Shown here: positions 12,336 to 22,272 of the stretch, piece after piece
Numbering within the stretch: the stretch's first letter is position 1
Layout: every line of letters begins with the position of its first letter
DNA from: Hysterangium stoloniferum
Lineage: Eukaryota; Basidiomycota; Agaricomycetes; Hysterangiales; Hysterangiaceae
Direction: 5' to 3'
Assembly (NCBI GenBank): GCA_015178975.1
Contig: WHVD01000090.1
Location: 186,001 to 250,000, forward strand
Length of the DNA stretch: 64,000 nucleotides
The notes under the pieces: generated by a model
The model's input: the letters and a program-made list of their open reading frames with translations, nothing else
Database searches by the model: none
What the model was told of the DNA's origin: nothing
Position numbers and translations under genes: made by a program

Positions 12336-14992
12336 TATCACTGCAATTTTGAATCAAATTTATTGCAAGCATCAGAATAAAAATTTTAACGTTAAAAAAC
12401 CAGTGCGATTGAGGTGCCACAGCGCTCCTTGTATGTCGATAGTGGGCCCCCTTGGGATCTACAGACGGAATATCGCTACCTTCATAAGATAATCGCCACG
12501 TTGTACATCCGAACGATTAAGTGTGTGTATTTGAGTGAGAAAAAAGGCTTGAGGGAGCTCTGGTGACCCAAGCGTTAGGAAAAGTCCAGGCGTTTGTGAC
12601 TACTTGCCACTCAACTTGCGTACGAACAATTATGCGTCACAATTTTCTATTTATTCAGGTGTCTCCTTATCGAACCGTGTCAAGTTGTAGCATTGAATTA
12701 TTCACAAATTACATATAGTACATTTCATGTTTCAAGCACGATAAGCTTGATGGTCTGAGAGTAGTCGACAGCAGAGCAGGTGGCAAGTAATCGGAACCAA
12801 GACCCAAAGAAGCAGAACAAAAAATGATGCAATCAGAGAAAGTCAACAAGAAGAATGAAAATATTTGATTTGGACATGGGTGAAACGCGGCTTGGTTCAA
12901 CTCGTTAACTTCGGGAACATCGCTGGATGTAAAGATCTGTTTGTTAGTACTTATGTGTCATCTAAACAAGATGTCATAATGCAGTCTCAAAATGTTTATC
13001 ATTAATGGAAGCTTACCAGTTTCGGTAGGACTGATAACCATGCCACACTTTGAGACTGACACAGAGGGGGAGTGCTGGCGATGGACAACTAAACCGTTAG
13101 TTGGGACCGCTGAAGATCGGATGAGCTCAGTACGAAAAAATAACTGCACGGGAGCGAGAGAGCAACTTACAGTTACATCGTTGCAGGGCCGCTATTCGAC
13201 AGATTTTACCATACCAGCTGATACAGTCCGAGGTAGGCCACTAACGGAGTTGTCGCGGGAGGCCGGGGTTGAAGCCAGGAAAGCCCTATGAAATCGGAGT
13301 TAGTAACCGATGTTGAGGTGCTGCAAATAAATATATAGGTGTATAGTGGTGTTAGTCTCTATATATAGGATAATAGATAACTCACTGGGTGTTAATTTTG
13401 AACATTCCCGACGGTCCACCATCCAATCTTGTACTATGTTCGAATTGCCGGGGGGTGGGTGCTGAGGCAGTCGTGCTTCGGTTACGGTACTGAAAAAAAT
13501 GCGTTAGACGAGACCAAATAAAATGAGAATGCTACGTACTTCAACAGTCAGGAATTGCAACTGAGCCCTTGCGTGGATGCCCCGTTGCACCAAGCCGCTG
13601 AAAGACGAAGAAAAAGGGAAGACAACGTTAGAAAAGACTACCACGGTTTAAGAGATGGGCGTACGTTTAATTATCCACCACGCAGCACGTCAGTGATGTC
13701 TCAAGTGCTTTCACAGCAAGTATTCGACCTAGGAAACACAGAAGACACAATACTCACAAAACAGACACAGATGAACGATAATTAATGGGTCAAAATATCG
13801 AGAAAGATGATAAAATAACGCACCCCGTTCTCAAAGATACGAGCCAGAACCAACCGAGTGACCTCCCTAGCCCATAAACCAGATAGATGGATGAAAAGAA
13901 AGAAGTAGAAAGAAAGAAGAAGAAGAAGAACTGGAAAAGAAAGAAGTCTGTCTGGCCTCTGCCACTACTACTCGTCCGCCGCTGCCCCTACTTTTCGTCC
14001 GCCACTTCCTCCCCTCTTGCTCCTGCCTTCGCTTCTGCCGCTGCTTAATCCTTTTATTTCGCTTTCCGCCGTCGGGTACATTATGGTGGAGGCGCACCCG
14101 GAGGCAATGGTTCCATCCGAGCAGCTGGAGGTCCGCCAAGTGTCTTTGCGGAACGTTGCGGTGGGTAGTTGGACATTCGGGACTGGCTTTCCGATCTGTT
14201 GCCACCCCAGGTCAGGCGTAAGCGCTGTCGCACTGAGGCATCCGCCACTTACCTAGATGATAACAGGTGGGTTTAATCGCCAAAATTAATAAAACGAAAT
14301 CGTACTTGTCTAACCCTGTTGGCGGTTCTCCTTGGTGATTAAAAGCCTTGTCTTGTCTCGCCTTTCTCTTTCCCTCGTAATGGGGTTGAGGCATCAACGA
14401 CTTCTGTTTGAAACACTTTGTCCTTCTAAGAACTCAATGTTAGTTGGTGTAAGAAATATAGCCGATGGGACTCACCTGCAACCTGAAGATGTTCCTGCCC
14501 CGGAGCCCGGACAGTTTGAGACATGCGAACTATCACCATGTCCTTCATACTGGCGCTGGTTCTTAGGGTTGTGCATTGATGTGGACGACCCGTCGGATTC
14601 GGCTTCGTCCTGGTAAGGACGTCTGGGATGGCCATCGGTCGGAGACCTTGTGCTTGGTGTTACTTTAGGGGCTGTGTCCGCGGTCGTCAGTTTTGTGTTT
14701 CTTGTGGTATTAAAAGAAGTGACGACTAACGAGGTAGTTCTTGATATTCGGATTCAGGGAAGTCAGGAGGTGAAGACTTTGGCCTCGGCACAGGATCCGG
14801 GCTGTTCATAAGCTCGTCCTGCAAGCGCACCGTGCCCAGTACCGTGGTGTGAGGGCAGATCTTGAATTCAATAAAAGTTAAGGACGTATGAGAGAAACAA
14901 GTGGTGCAACGTACTTCGTACTAGATGATGAACCTCCCCAGATGCCACTATACGACGCCTCTGCATAGACTTCTATATTTGCACAAAATATT
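12336..14992. other. No clear gene; purine-rich tract at 13,888-13,950
   Basis: About 2.7 kb without a supportable gene. A GA-rich run (AGAAAGAAGAAG type) lies at about 13,888-13,950. A short open frame near 14,637-14,815 encodes a hydrophobic segment (VLGVTLGAVSAVVSFVFLVV) that could be the end of a lost membrane protein; no other support. Confidence 0.4.
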
Positions 14993-15289
14993 AATTTCCC
15001 CAATGACACATTAGGATAAAGCAGTCACTACCTTATCCATATCCATGATTATTGATCCCTTCACTGTCCGTCGCGGTGGTGGTAACGCTAGCACTAACGT
15101 GCGGGAGGTCGAGTTGGCAAGACACAACATGGTGAACGAATGGGACAACCGGGAGCAACGCTGTCACAGGAATATCCGCAATTATCGCGGATTTGTATGA
15201 GTTTTTATAGATCCGCACAAAGGACTGAAGTGTACGAACCAAATACTGCAGACAGGTCTGTCTGCGTGCTCGTACCGGCCAACACTTTC
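14993..15289 (-). repeat. 297-bp inverted duplication, copy A
   Basis: Matches 26,013-26,309 in opposite orientation over 297 nt with few substitutions. It covers the last two exons and the intron between them of the acidic repeat gene. At the inner ends similarity stops abruptly. Confidence 0.85.
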
Positions 15290-16679
15290 TGATCAGTGGC
15301 TTCATCGTCGCCATCGTCGTTGAAGGAAGATTCTGTAAATAGCAGGATAGTTGAGTAATATACAATGAAAAGTAAAAACAACCGACACGATCCCGGTACC
15401 GTATACTCCGATCCATCATCGCCGGCAGTTTGTGACTTGGAGTGGATGGTGGTATTCGTCTTGGGACTGATGTGGGGATGGAACGTCTCATCGCTGCTTC
15501 CTGCTCAAATTAAGTCTAGTAACTATATGATGACATTAATTAAACGACGTCGGAAAAACCTTGCACAATGCGCTGGGCGAGGTTCGGCGAATGATCCTGC
15601 CAATAGTGATCCATCCAGCATGAGGGGGCCATACTCTCTAAGATCAAGCCCCATCCCCTTGTCTTCCCACGAGATAAGGGGGGTATAGTCCAGATTGTCT
15701 TCAGCGTTTTTGACGTTACCGTCATCCACATCCACAATATCATGACCGGCAGTTTGTAACTTGGGGCGGAAGGTGATATTTGCCTTGGGAATGAGGTGGG
15801 GATGGAACATCCCAGCATTAGGTCCTGCTCAAATTAAGTCAAGTCAGTATGTGATGGCATTAATTAAACGACGTCGGACAAACCTTGCCCAATGCACTGG
15901 GCAAATGATCCCGTGAACAGCAATCCAGTCAGCATGAGGGGGCCATACTCTCTAAGGTCGACTCCCTTTCCCTTGTCTTCCCACGAGATACATGGGGTAG
16001 AGTTGGGATCTGCGTCGGTGACCTCGACGCTACCATCATCCACAGCGGATGGGCGATCAGCCGCATTGGTGCCCTCGACGTTACCGTCATCCCCAATGGG
16101 TGCGTGATCAGCCGCGTTGGTGCCCACGGCATTCCCGCCATCCACAGCGGGTGCATGATCAGCGGTGTCAATGACCTCGACGTTACCGTCATTCACACCG
16201 TCATTCACAGTGGGTGCGTGATCACCCGCGTCGGCGCCCTCGACGTTCCCGTCATCCCTAGCGGGTGCACAATCAGCCACGTCTGTGCCCTTCACGTTCC
16301 CGTCATCCGCAGCGGGTTCATGATCAGCCGCGTCGGCGCCGTCGACGCTCCCGTCATCCACATCCGGTGCCTGATCAGCCGCGTAGGCATCCTCGACGTG
16401 CGCGTTTTGAAGACGAGAGTGTGCGAAGAAGGGACTAAAACCCCTGTTGAAACCCAGGAGCTGGTAGCCAAGTGATATAGACATATTGGTCAGTATATCC
16501 AACACCTTGAACTGGGTATCCGAGACATAGTGGTGAAGGACGACTGATAAGAATCTTTGCGAGGCGGTGTGGACATCGGTGCTGTGGGAGTCATGTGAGT
16601 ATGGCGGAGGTGGAAATGAGGTGGTCAACGAATTTACTCGGCCTCCCAGATATAAACACCAATACATGTTTCTCGTCAT
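15050..16679 (-). CDS. Acidic repeat protein with duplicated exons, unknown function
   Basis: The main exon (16,679-15,884) starts with a neutral N-terminus, then carries about seven 17-residue acidic repeats of the type ADHAPAVDDGNVEGTNA, then SWEDKG and DLREYGPLML. A 59-nt intron (15,825-15,883) leads to exon 2 (15,824-15,560), which repeats SWEDKG and DLREYGPLML. An intron of the same length (15,501-15,559) leads to exon 3, a copy of the start of exon 2 (FHPHISPKTN), then to an exon with NDDGDDEATDQK. The splice phase after exon 2 is shifted by an indel, so the tail may be out of frame. The Ngaro-like element sits 180 bp upstream of the ATG. Function unknown; a low-complexity, possibly disordered protein. 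Confidence 0.45.
15395..16005 (-). repeat. 324-bp tandem duplication of exon plus intron
   Basis: The segments around 15,395-15,690 and 15,719-16,005 are copies offset by 324 bp. Both contain a 59-nt intron with the same ends and the GACGTCGTTTAATTAATG block (minus strand), and exons ending in the same codons. Confidence 0.75.
16018..16400 (-). repeat. 51-bp coding minisatellite
   Basis: About seven tandem 51-nt units (17 codons) inside the acidic gene, each containing GATCAGCCGCG and a CGTCATCC block on the plus strand. One unit carries an extra 12 nt, so the frame is kept. Units differ by several substitutions. Confidence 0.8.
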
Positions 16680-16860
16680 TATACTTGAGGCATGTATTTC
16701 GGCTGTTTTGAAGCCAAGCTAAAAGTAGAGACGATGTTTCCATATTAACACCACAATTCAAAAAGCAGGGGTAAATACAGAATTTGATCCCCGAGACGTC
16801 CGAAAATCGGCTTAAATACCATACACGAGTCAAGTACCACAGCCCACGGCCTCCCATGAC

Positions 16861-16959
16861 TCCAGCTTCGTCTATGTGTCGTGATGAGAGCAGAGAGCTG
16901 TATGGTTGGGTAGGGGGAGAGCTTAGCTCTCCGCGTATGCGTGGGAAGACTCGCCGCTC
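16861..16959 (-). repeat. Split direct repeat B2
   Basis: 99 nt at the 3' end of the element, identical to 17,262-17,360. Separated from A2 by 127 nt of non-coding sequence. Confidence 0.9.
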
Positions 16960-17086
16960 GGGAGGGCGGGTCCTCTCTCGCAGTACAACTCTCACTCTCA
17001 CTTAACACTAGATTAAACAATCTATAATTACTAAATTTGATTCATTGATTAACCCAAATCTTCAATATGGGGAAGGGTGGGTGGGA

Positions 17087-17360
17087 GAAATAAAAGGAAG
17101 AACTAATGAATGATAATCCGTGAAAGGATGCGAAATTTTAGATACTGTACTGACAAAGATGTCGTAGGAAACAAAAGGCGTGCGACTCCTTCATACGCTC
17201 GGCTGGACGTTGAGTGCCGAACTACTCCCGGCACGCAGGGATCGTGCGGCACTCGATACTATCCAGCTTCGTCTATGTGTCGTGATGAGAGCAGAGAGCT
17301 GTATGGTTGGGTAGGGGGAGAGCTTAGCTCTCCGCGTATGCGTGGGAAGACTCGCCGCTC
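17087..17360 (-). repeat. Internal complementary region (B1 joined to A2)
   Basis: B1 (17,262-17,360) and A2 (17,087-17,261) abut with no spacer. In this element group that junction bridges the two ends of the genomic RNA during replication. The ends match A1 and B2 exactly. Confidence 0.88.
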
Positions 17361-17406
17361 ACCCACAAAGAACAACTGCCTGCCAAACGCGGCGAGGCTA
17401 CGCCGC

Positions 17407-20400
17407 CTACCCAACCAAGGCAGTTGCATTCCTTGTTGAAAGGTTCTCCAAATGCCGTGATGCTATCTGTTCAAAGGCCCTGATGTATGTTTCATATGCT
17501 AATGACTTCCATCTGCCTGCTAATCTCACGATCTCAGGATCAACTCCTTGTGCTAGAAAGAAAGATGCGCCGCCGATACGAAATGAATGTCCGAAGGTTG
17601 TTCCCCATCCCCATGCGTTAAGAATGAGATTTATTCGTTCGAGTGCAGCTTTTTTGACTATCGGTCTTACTGCACCTCTGTCGTCTAGCCAACAAAACAG
17701 TGGTTCTTCCGGTCCGGCCGGTACGACTTTCGATAAATTGATTAGTGCGTCTATTGGGCATGTCCCTTGCTGATCTGTTAGGTATACTGCTTGGGTTATA
17801 CCAGATTTGGCCGTTTTAGCCGCAGGTAAGTCCAAACGTGCATACCTCCTGCCGTCATTGTCATGGCTAATTAGGACGTCCTTCCGCTTCAAATGCTTTT
17901 TGCCATCAAACTGTGTCCTGGATGATACTGTGACCTCCCCGAAACGCATTAAACCCCAAAAGGCGCACGTAGATATGGCCCATACACAGGCATCGAAGGA
18001 GTTGTTCAAATCCAATGACGCCCTCAACGCGAGTAGCATCTTCAATTTTATCGGTGGACGTGGGGGCCGTTTTCGTGTATTGCCTTGTAAGTTCTCTAGC
18101 CCCCTTAGTGACCATTCGATTCTCGTTCGTTCGTCATCTGACAGGGGTGGGGGCCAACCTTGAGCTATGTGCCATGCTCTAACCGCCGCTAAGTATTTCC
18201 GAGTAACTCCAACTGACACAGTCTCAAATGCTGTCCCAGCAGTTAGCTCCTGACTGAGCAATGATGAGTCCGCTGCTGCCCAAAGTGCGAAAGAATGTAA
18301 AATCGAGAAGGATGCCGGCAATCTTTCCGATTCAGATACGGAGAAGATATCACAAAATACATGGAATTTGCGGAGACCCGATCCGTAGCTATTCGCATCC
18401 CGCAGTGATGCTTCAGAGGCTATGGACGCTAGTAACTGCAGTACCGGGTGCTGTACAGTGGATGGAGGCGGTGTGTTGATTCCTTTCCACCTGAAGAGTC
18501 TCTCTTTAGCTCTGCATGGAGGCCTCAGTACTGACGAAATGAGATGCAATTGTCCAGCTGGTAATGTCTGCAATGATGAGGCGAAGGGTGCTGACACCCT
18601 TGCAGGTGCTACGGTGATTGGATCCGGTGTAACAAATGGTTGGGGATGTCTAATGTGGCCCGTGATTGTATTCTGGGGAAGCCTTTGAGGAAGTCGGTGA
18701 TATGGCCTCGGGAAAGGGCATCTGCGATGTTCTCTCTGGATGGTACAAATTCGGCTCTTAATTGTATTCGATTCGTGGCTAACAGTTTGTAAATTTCTTT
18801 TAGAATCATGTTTGTCTCCTTGTTGCGTGACCGGCCTTTGTTCACCACTGCAACGACACCACTGTTGTCCGAACGCACCAAGAAAACTGAATTGGACTGG
18901 TTGCGTCGATGCATCGCCCCAGACTGTAACGCCATCCTCAGCCCCAACTCTACAGCGACTGCTTCTGCCCATCCGATGTCGCATTGGCGATGTGGGCCCA
19001 CTTCGAAACCAGGGGCCCACTTCCACACCGCCCACTGGGTGCCGACTATGACGCCCAATCCGAATGATGTACTGGCGTCCCCCCACCACCCTATGTCGAT
19101 CGGATCCACTGATGCGATGGGGAGCTCGTTTGGCAAGTGCCGCAATATGAAGTAAACCCATGACATATCTGCTTGCAATGCTGGGCTTGGGGGGAATGAT
19201 GCTCTTCGTGATGTGAAACCACGTGCGAATGTGGATATAGAGCGTAGAAAAGGTTTTATCCATGGGAAGATGGATGCCACGTGGACCAACTTCCCATGTA
19301 GCCTCTCCGCCTCGTTTGCTGAGAATCGATGCTCCTCCTGGGCCCATCGCTTGACTAGCTCCAGTGTCGCCTCGAGTTTCTCCTTCGGCACTGCTACAGT
19401 TCTGGCCTCCAAGTCCCATATGAAGCCTATGTATTTCTGTACTGACGAAAAAGGTCTTGTTTTGCTCTCGCTCCAGGGTACACCAAATTGTGCTGTCAAT
19501 GCAATGAAGTCGTTTTCTGTCCAAACCTGCCCTGGCAAACGAATGGCCAGGAAATCGTCGACCCACTTTAGCAACCACCCGAAGCCTGCCTTTCGGTACA
19601 AGGCAATCAGCATATCTGCAATACTCCCGAATACACCTGCACTCGAGGCTAAGCCAAATGCGACCGCCCGATCGACGTATACTAGGCCATCCCAGAAGAC
19701 GCAGCATGCGTTCTGCTGATCTGGTCGTATGGGTGTCATCCGGTAAGCTGCAGAAATGTCGAAGGTGGCGGCCATGGAACCTTCTGGCAGAGATAATATC
19801 AATGCCGCCGCATCTGCAAAGGTGCCCCATTCTGTTGGGAAGTCGTCGGGATTTATGCGACTGTTTATGGAGGAATGTATCGGGTCGTCTCGGGGAAATG
19901 ATAGGTCTTGTATCATGCGGTACGTGCTTGAATTCAGTTTTGGGATCAGCCCCAGGGGAGATGTCTGAAATGGTCCTATGGCTTGCTCCAGTTCCTCTGG
20001 TGTAAAGCCCCTGGAGTAGCGGCCAATCTTTTGTTCGCTTGCTATATACTTGGTTATAAATTCTGTGTCCACTAAGGAGGATCTGTGATTTTCGAAAAAT
20101 GGCTGTACGTGATATGTGCTCTTTCAGTCCGATGTCAAATCCATTATTCAAACCTGCTATAATATTCTGCCAGTCTTGCAATATACCATATTTACTCAAT
20201 ATACGTGCCGCGCCGACAGGGTCGAGCGGCGTTGTGACCCATCTCGGGTCAGAGCTTCCTGCAGGCTCCTGCTCCGTGGGTATCCTCGAAGCAGATGCTG
20301 CACATGTGGGTGTTGGTGCAGTTGGTGCCCCACCTGCACTGAGATTCAAGTGCCCAGCCGAAACAAAACTGCTTGCCGTCAGGGGCTGTGAGGGCATGTT

Positions 20401-20493
20401 TATTTTTGGCTCCTCGTGCGATTGAGGCGGGATTCTTTCCTGCTGTAGTACGCTTTGATTGGCAGTCAGCGGGCAGGTGGCCTTGGACTCCAC
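17407..20493 (-). CDS. 1,028-codon open frame ending in the tyrosine recombinase
   Basis: An uninterrupted frame from 20,493 to 17,407. Only its ends look functional: residues 1-130 (DPRWVTTPLDPVGAARIL, ILQDWQNIIAGLNNGFDIG) read like the start of the polyprotein. Residues from about 640 form the recombinase. Its catalytic set is visible: Arg in WGLMRFGEV (about 845), HSFRIGG with His and Arg (about 968), and the nucleophile Tyr in AYETYIRAF (about 998). The middle (about 130-630) is the alternative frame of the reverse transcriptase and is probably not protein-like. The enzyme would insert the circular element copy without target duplication. The protein appears intact. Confidence 0.8.
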   Translation of the reverse strand: MESKATCPLTANQSVLQQERIPPQSHEEPKINMPSQPLTASSFVSAGHLNLSAGGAPTAPTPTCAASASRIPTEQEPAGSSDPRWVTTPLDPVGAARILSKYGILQDWQNIIAGLNNGFDIGLKEHISRTAIFRKSQILLSGHRIYNQVYSKRTKDWPLLQGLYTRGTGASHRTISDISPGADPKTEFKHVPHDTRPIISPRRPDTFLHKQSHKSRRLPNRMGHLCRCGGIDIISARRFHGRHLRHFCSLPDDTHTTRSAERMLRLLGWPSIRRSGGRIWLSLECRCIREYCRYADCLVPKGRLRVVAKVGRRFPGHSFARAGLDRKRLHCIDSTIWCTLEREQNKTFFVSTEIHRLHMGLGGQNCSSAEGETRGDTGASQAMGPGGASILSKRGGEATWEVGPRGIHLPMDKTFSTLYIHIRTWFHITKSIIPPKPSIASRYVMGLLHIAALAKRAPHRISGSDRHRVVGGRQYIIRIGRHSRHPVGGVEVGPWFRSGPTSPMRHRMGRSSRCRVGAEDGVTVWGDASTQPVQFSFLGAFGQQWCRCSGEQRPVTQQGDKHDSKRNLQTVSHESNTIKSRICTIQREHRRCPFPRPYHRLPQRLPQNTITGHIRHPQPFVTPDPITVAPARVSAPFASSLQTLPAGQLHLISSVLRPPCRAKERLFRWKGINTPPPSTVQHPVLQLLASIASEASLRDANSYGSGLRKFHVFCDIFSVSESERLPASFSILHSFALWAAADSSLLSQELTAGTAFETVSVGVTRKYLAAVRAWHIAQGWPPPLSDDERTRIEWSLRGLENLQGNTRKRPPRPPIKLKMLLALRASLDLNNSFDACVWAISTCAFWGLMRFGEVTVSSRTQFDGKKHLKRKDVLISHDNDGRRYARLDLPAAKTAKSGITQAVYLTDQQGTCPIDALINLSKVVPAGPEEPLFCWLDDRGAVRPIVKKAALERINLILNAWGWGTTFGHSFRIGGASFFLAQGVDPEIVRLAGRWKSLAYETYIRAFEQIASRHLENLSTRNATALVG
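18609..20072 (-). CDS. Reverse transcriptase and RNase H of the Ngaro-like element
   Basis: Open frame of 487 residues, probably extended upstream to about 20,110. Reverse transcriptase motifs in order: YRMIQDLSFPRDD, the catalytic DISAAYRM region (about residue 103), AFGLASSAGVFG, and KWVDDFLAI with the active-site DD (about residue 168). RNase H follows: GWWGDASTSFGLGV, AEAVAVELGLRMAL and VRSDNSGVVAVVNKGRS. It lies in a different frame from the recombinase and fully overlaps the longer open frame there. Its start probably depends on frameshifting, splicing or an internal start; the sequence does not settle which. All key residues are present. Confidence 0.85.
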   Translation of the reverse strand: MDTEFITKYIASEQKIGRYSRGFTPEELEQAIGPFQTSPLGLIPKLNSSTYRMIQDLSFPRDDPIHSSINSRINPDDFPTEWGTFADAAALILSLPEGSMAATFDISAAYRMTPIRPDQQNACCVFWDGLVYVDRAVAFGLASSAGVFGSIADMLIALYRKAGFGWLLKWVDDFLAIRLPGQVWTENDFIALTAQFGVPWSESKTRPFSSVQKYIGFIWDLEARTVAVPKEKLEATLELVKRWAQEEHRFSANEAERLHGKLVHVASIFPWIKPFLRSISTFARGFTSRRASFPPSPALQADMSWVYFILRHLPNELPIASVDPIDIGWWGDASTSFGLGVIVGTQWAVWKWAPGFEVGPHRQCDIGWAEAVAVELGLRMALQSGAMHRRNQSNSVFLVRSDNSGVVAVVNKGRSRNKETNMILKEIYKLLATNRIQLRAEFVPSRENIADALSRGHITDFLKGFPRIQSRATLDIPNHLLHRIQSP

Positions 20494-21764
20494 ATCGAAA
20501 ACAATGTGAGGAGTCCCTGTCAGTGCGCGGTCTCTTTCGTGGAGATCCGGCTGGGGAGGGGGACTCTGCTGGCCATGAGCGCTTGGGTGGTGCCATTGAG
20601 GTCTGGGACACCTTTGCTGACCGAAGTGCTGTTCGAGTCGATATGATCGTCAGCGCCTCGGGATCTAAACAGCCTAAGTCATGAGACAGGTTGCGGGCAG
20701 CCGCCTCCCGTTGTTGAACATCATAGTCCATGGCAACATCCCAACTATGTGACTTCGCAATCGACGTCACAATCGCATGGTGGGCCGCTAACGCATTGGC
20801 TCTTTGGACACCACCATGGACTCGAGTGCGGTCAACTGCTGCCATTGCTGCTGCTAACCAGTCGATTATACTGATGCCCTTCTCATTCTCACGGTCCAGC
20901 CCTCTGGCAATGATGCCACCAGATGGTGAAATGATAAACTCCTCTGCTCCTTTCTCTGCTCTTCGCCGCGCCTCGGAGGTGAGGGAGATGTAAGGAACGT
21001 AGTGAAGGTTCTTAAAGGCTTCCTCCACCTTGCGTGGGATTGCTGAAAAATAAAAAGGAAGGGGGAGTATGAGCATGATGATTGTGTAGACACCACAGAA
21101 TCGAAGCTGACACAATGCACGGCATGCATTCCACAATGCCGTCAAACTGCTGTAGCATATGGCATGCATTCCACAATGCCATCGCACTGTCTGTGAACTG
21201 CGACATGCCTTCCGCAATGCCGTTGGACTGTCTGGACGGTCCACATGTGAAATCATGCGGACCGGCCGTCCATCTGTGAGATAAGGAAAGGATGGACTTA
21301 CGAATCTCTAAAGGGTTGGCCTTAAACCCGGGTATAATCTCAGGAATTGGGGCCTTCCTGTTGGTTCGGGACTCGCTAGTGGGTGAAGGTATGTTCCTTG
21401 CCCGCTGTAGTGCCTCTGGATCGAGGAACAACCTTGTCACAGCCGGGGCTGCTTCAGTTGCACTTCGTCCGTCCAGGTCACCAGGGCTAGCTTCATTTGA
21501 TAGACTATGTTTGTGTGCCAATAGCCGGGCTATTTGCGCATCCAATAGTTCAATCTCGGAAGGTGGTGGGTGTTGGCCTACCCTCTGTGAATCGCAGTTG
21601 GTGCCAGCCCCTTCTGATAGCGGTAATGATGACGGATCCGGCCCTGGATTCGCGTCCGCTGGGGCAGTTTCCACTCGTGCCCCTGTGGGAGGTGGGTTCG
21701 TCTCACCGTTCAGATTTATACCTAAGTGCGCAAACACCCCTTGTGGCACGGCTCCAGACGTCAT
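20249..21764 (-). CDS. Gag-like protein of the Ngaro-like element, one intron
   Basis: Exon 1 runs from the ATG at 21,764 to 21,302; a GT-AG intron (21,043-21,301, 259 nt, GTAAGT donor and a T-rich acceptor) is followed by exon 2 to 20,249. The join keeps frame: PLEI then PIPRKVEEAF. The N-terminal half is Pro/Ala rich. The middle has PRKVEEAFKNLHYVPYISL, a gag-like core. The C-terminus carries a CCHC knuckle (CFRCGVQGHLPADC) and a second Cys/His cluster (CFGWALESQCRWGTNC, then HMCSICF), suited to nucleic-acid binding in the nucleocapsid. No frameshift seen. The intron contains a triplicated 55-60 bp repeat. Confidence 0.8.
21110..21240 (+). repeat. Short tandem repeat inside the gag intron
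   Basis: Three imperfect copies of a 55-60 bp unit containing GGCATGCATTCCACAATGCC. It lies fully inside the 259-nt intron. Confidence 0.65.
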
Positions 21765-21775
21765 AAGTGCGAAGT

Positions 21776-21950
21776 GAAATAAAAGGAAGAACTAATGAAT
21801 GATAATCCGTGAAAGGATGCGAAATTTTAGATACTGTACTGACAAAGATGTCGTAGGAAACAAAAGGCGTGCGACTCCTTCATACGCTCGGCTGGACGTT
21901 GAGTGCCGAACTACTCCCGGCACGCAGGGATCGTGCGGCACTCGATACTA
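21776..21950 (-). repeat. Split direct repeat A1
   Basis: 175 nt at the 5' end of the Ngaro-like element, identical to 17,087-17,261. It should hold the promoter and start of the RNA. Confidence 0.9.
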
Positions 21951-22257
21951 CGACACTGAATATTAACGACTTCCCTATCATGTCCCAAGGGCACCCATGT
22001 CAGATTCAGCGCCATTAAGAAGCATCCTTCCAACGCTTAAAACAGGCGATTAGCCGAGTTCATTGCCGCCTCAGACGCTTTCCGGAAGACCTAATCACCC
22101 CCGCCCTGCATTAGACCCTCCCACGTATCCCAACCCGCTGCATTCACATCCCACCTTTTCTCCACCGACCATTAGGGTAGTTCTCTCCCCAACCGCTATG
22201 TATCTTCGTTATGCGATGCGGTATATAAATGTATTAAAAAAAAAAAAAAAATGATCA
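21951..22257. other. Gap between two elements; A15 run
   Basis: Unrecognised sequence between the Ngaro-like element and the LINE target site. An A-run of about 15 at 22,236-22,250 could be the tail of an older retroposed piece; there is no other evidence for that. Confidence 0.4.
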
Positions 22258-22272
22258 CACGTGACCTAAATT
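22258..22272. repeat. LINE target-site duplication, left
   Basis: CACGTGACCTAAATT, identical to 25,920-25,934. Its end merges with the T run, so one or two bases are ambiguous. Confidence 0.9.

Larger units (their letters stand above)
16861..21950 (-). mobile_element. Complete Ngaro-like tyrosine-recombinase retrotransposon with split direct repeats
   Basis: A 5,090-bp element read right to left: A1 (21,950-21,776), gag, reverse transcriptase plus RNase H, tyrosine recombinase, B1 (17,360-17,262) joined directly to A2 (17,261-17,087), then B2 (16,959-16,861). A1 and A2 are 175 nt and identical; B1 and B2 are 99 nt and identical. This A1-ORFs-B1A2-B2 plan is the split-direct-repeat structure of the PAT and Ngaro groups of the DIRS order. 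These replicate through a circular DNA that a tyrosine recombinase inserts, so no target duplication is expected, and none is seen. Repeat identity implies recent insertion. No methyltransferase domain was seen, favouring Ngaro. Confidence 0.9.

Noticed and set aside
12738-12775. DGLRVVDS reading, like the end of a GMC oxidoreductase
   Set aside because: Only about ten residues match and no other part of the family lies nearby; chance cannot be excluded.
13867-14205. Minus-strand frame rich in Ser and Phe
   Set aside because: It is produced by the purine-rich repeat read backwards and shows no domain.
15997-16400. CRISPR-like array (regularly spaced GATCAGCCGCG)
   Set aside because: The units are contiguous 51-bp coding repeats with no unique spacers, inside an open frame of a eukaryotic gene.
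22236-22250. A15 run as proof of a second retroposon
   Set aside because: No target duplication or coding remnant goes with it; it may be a simple run.
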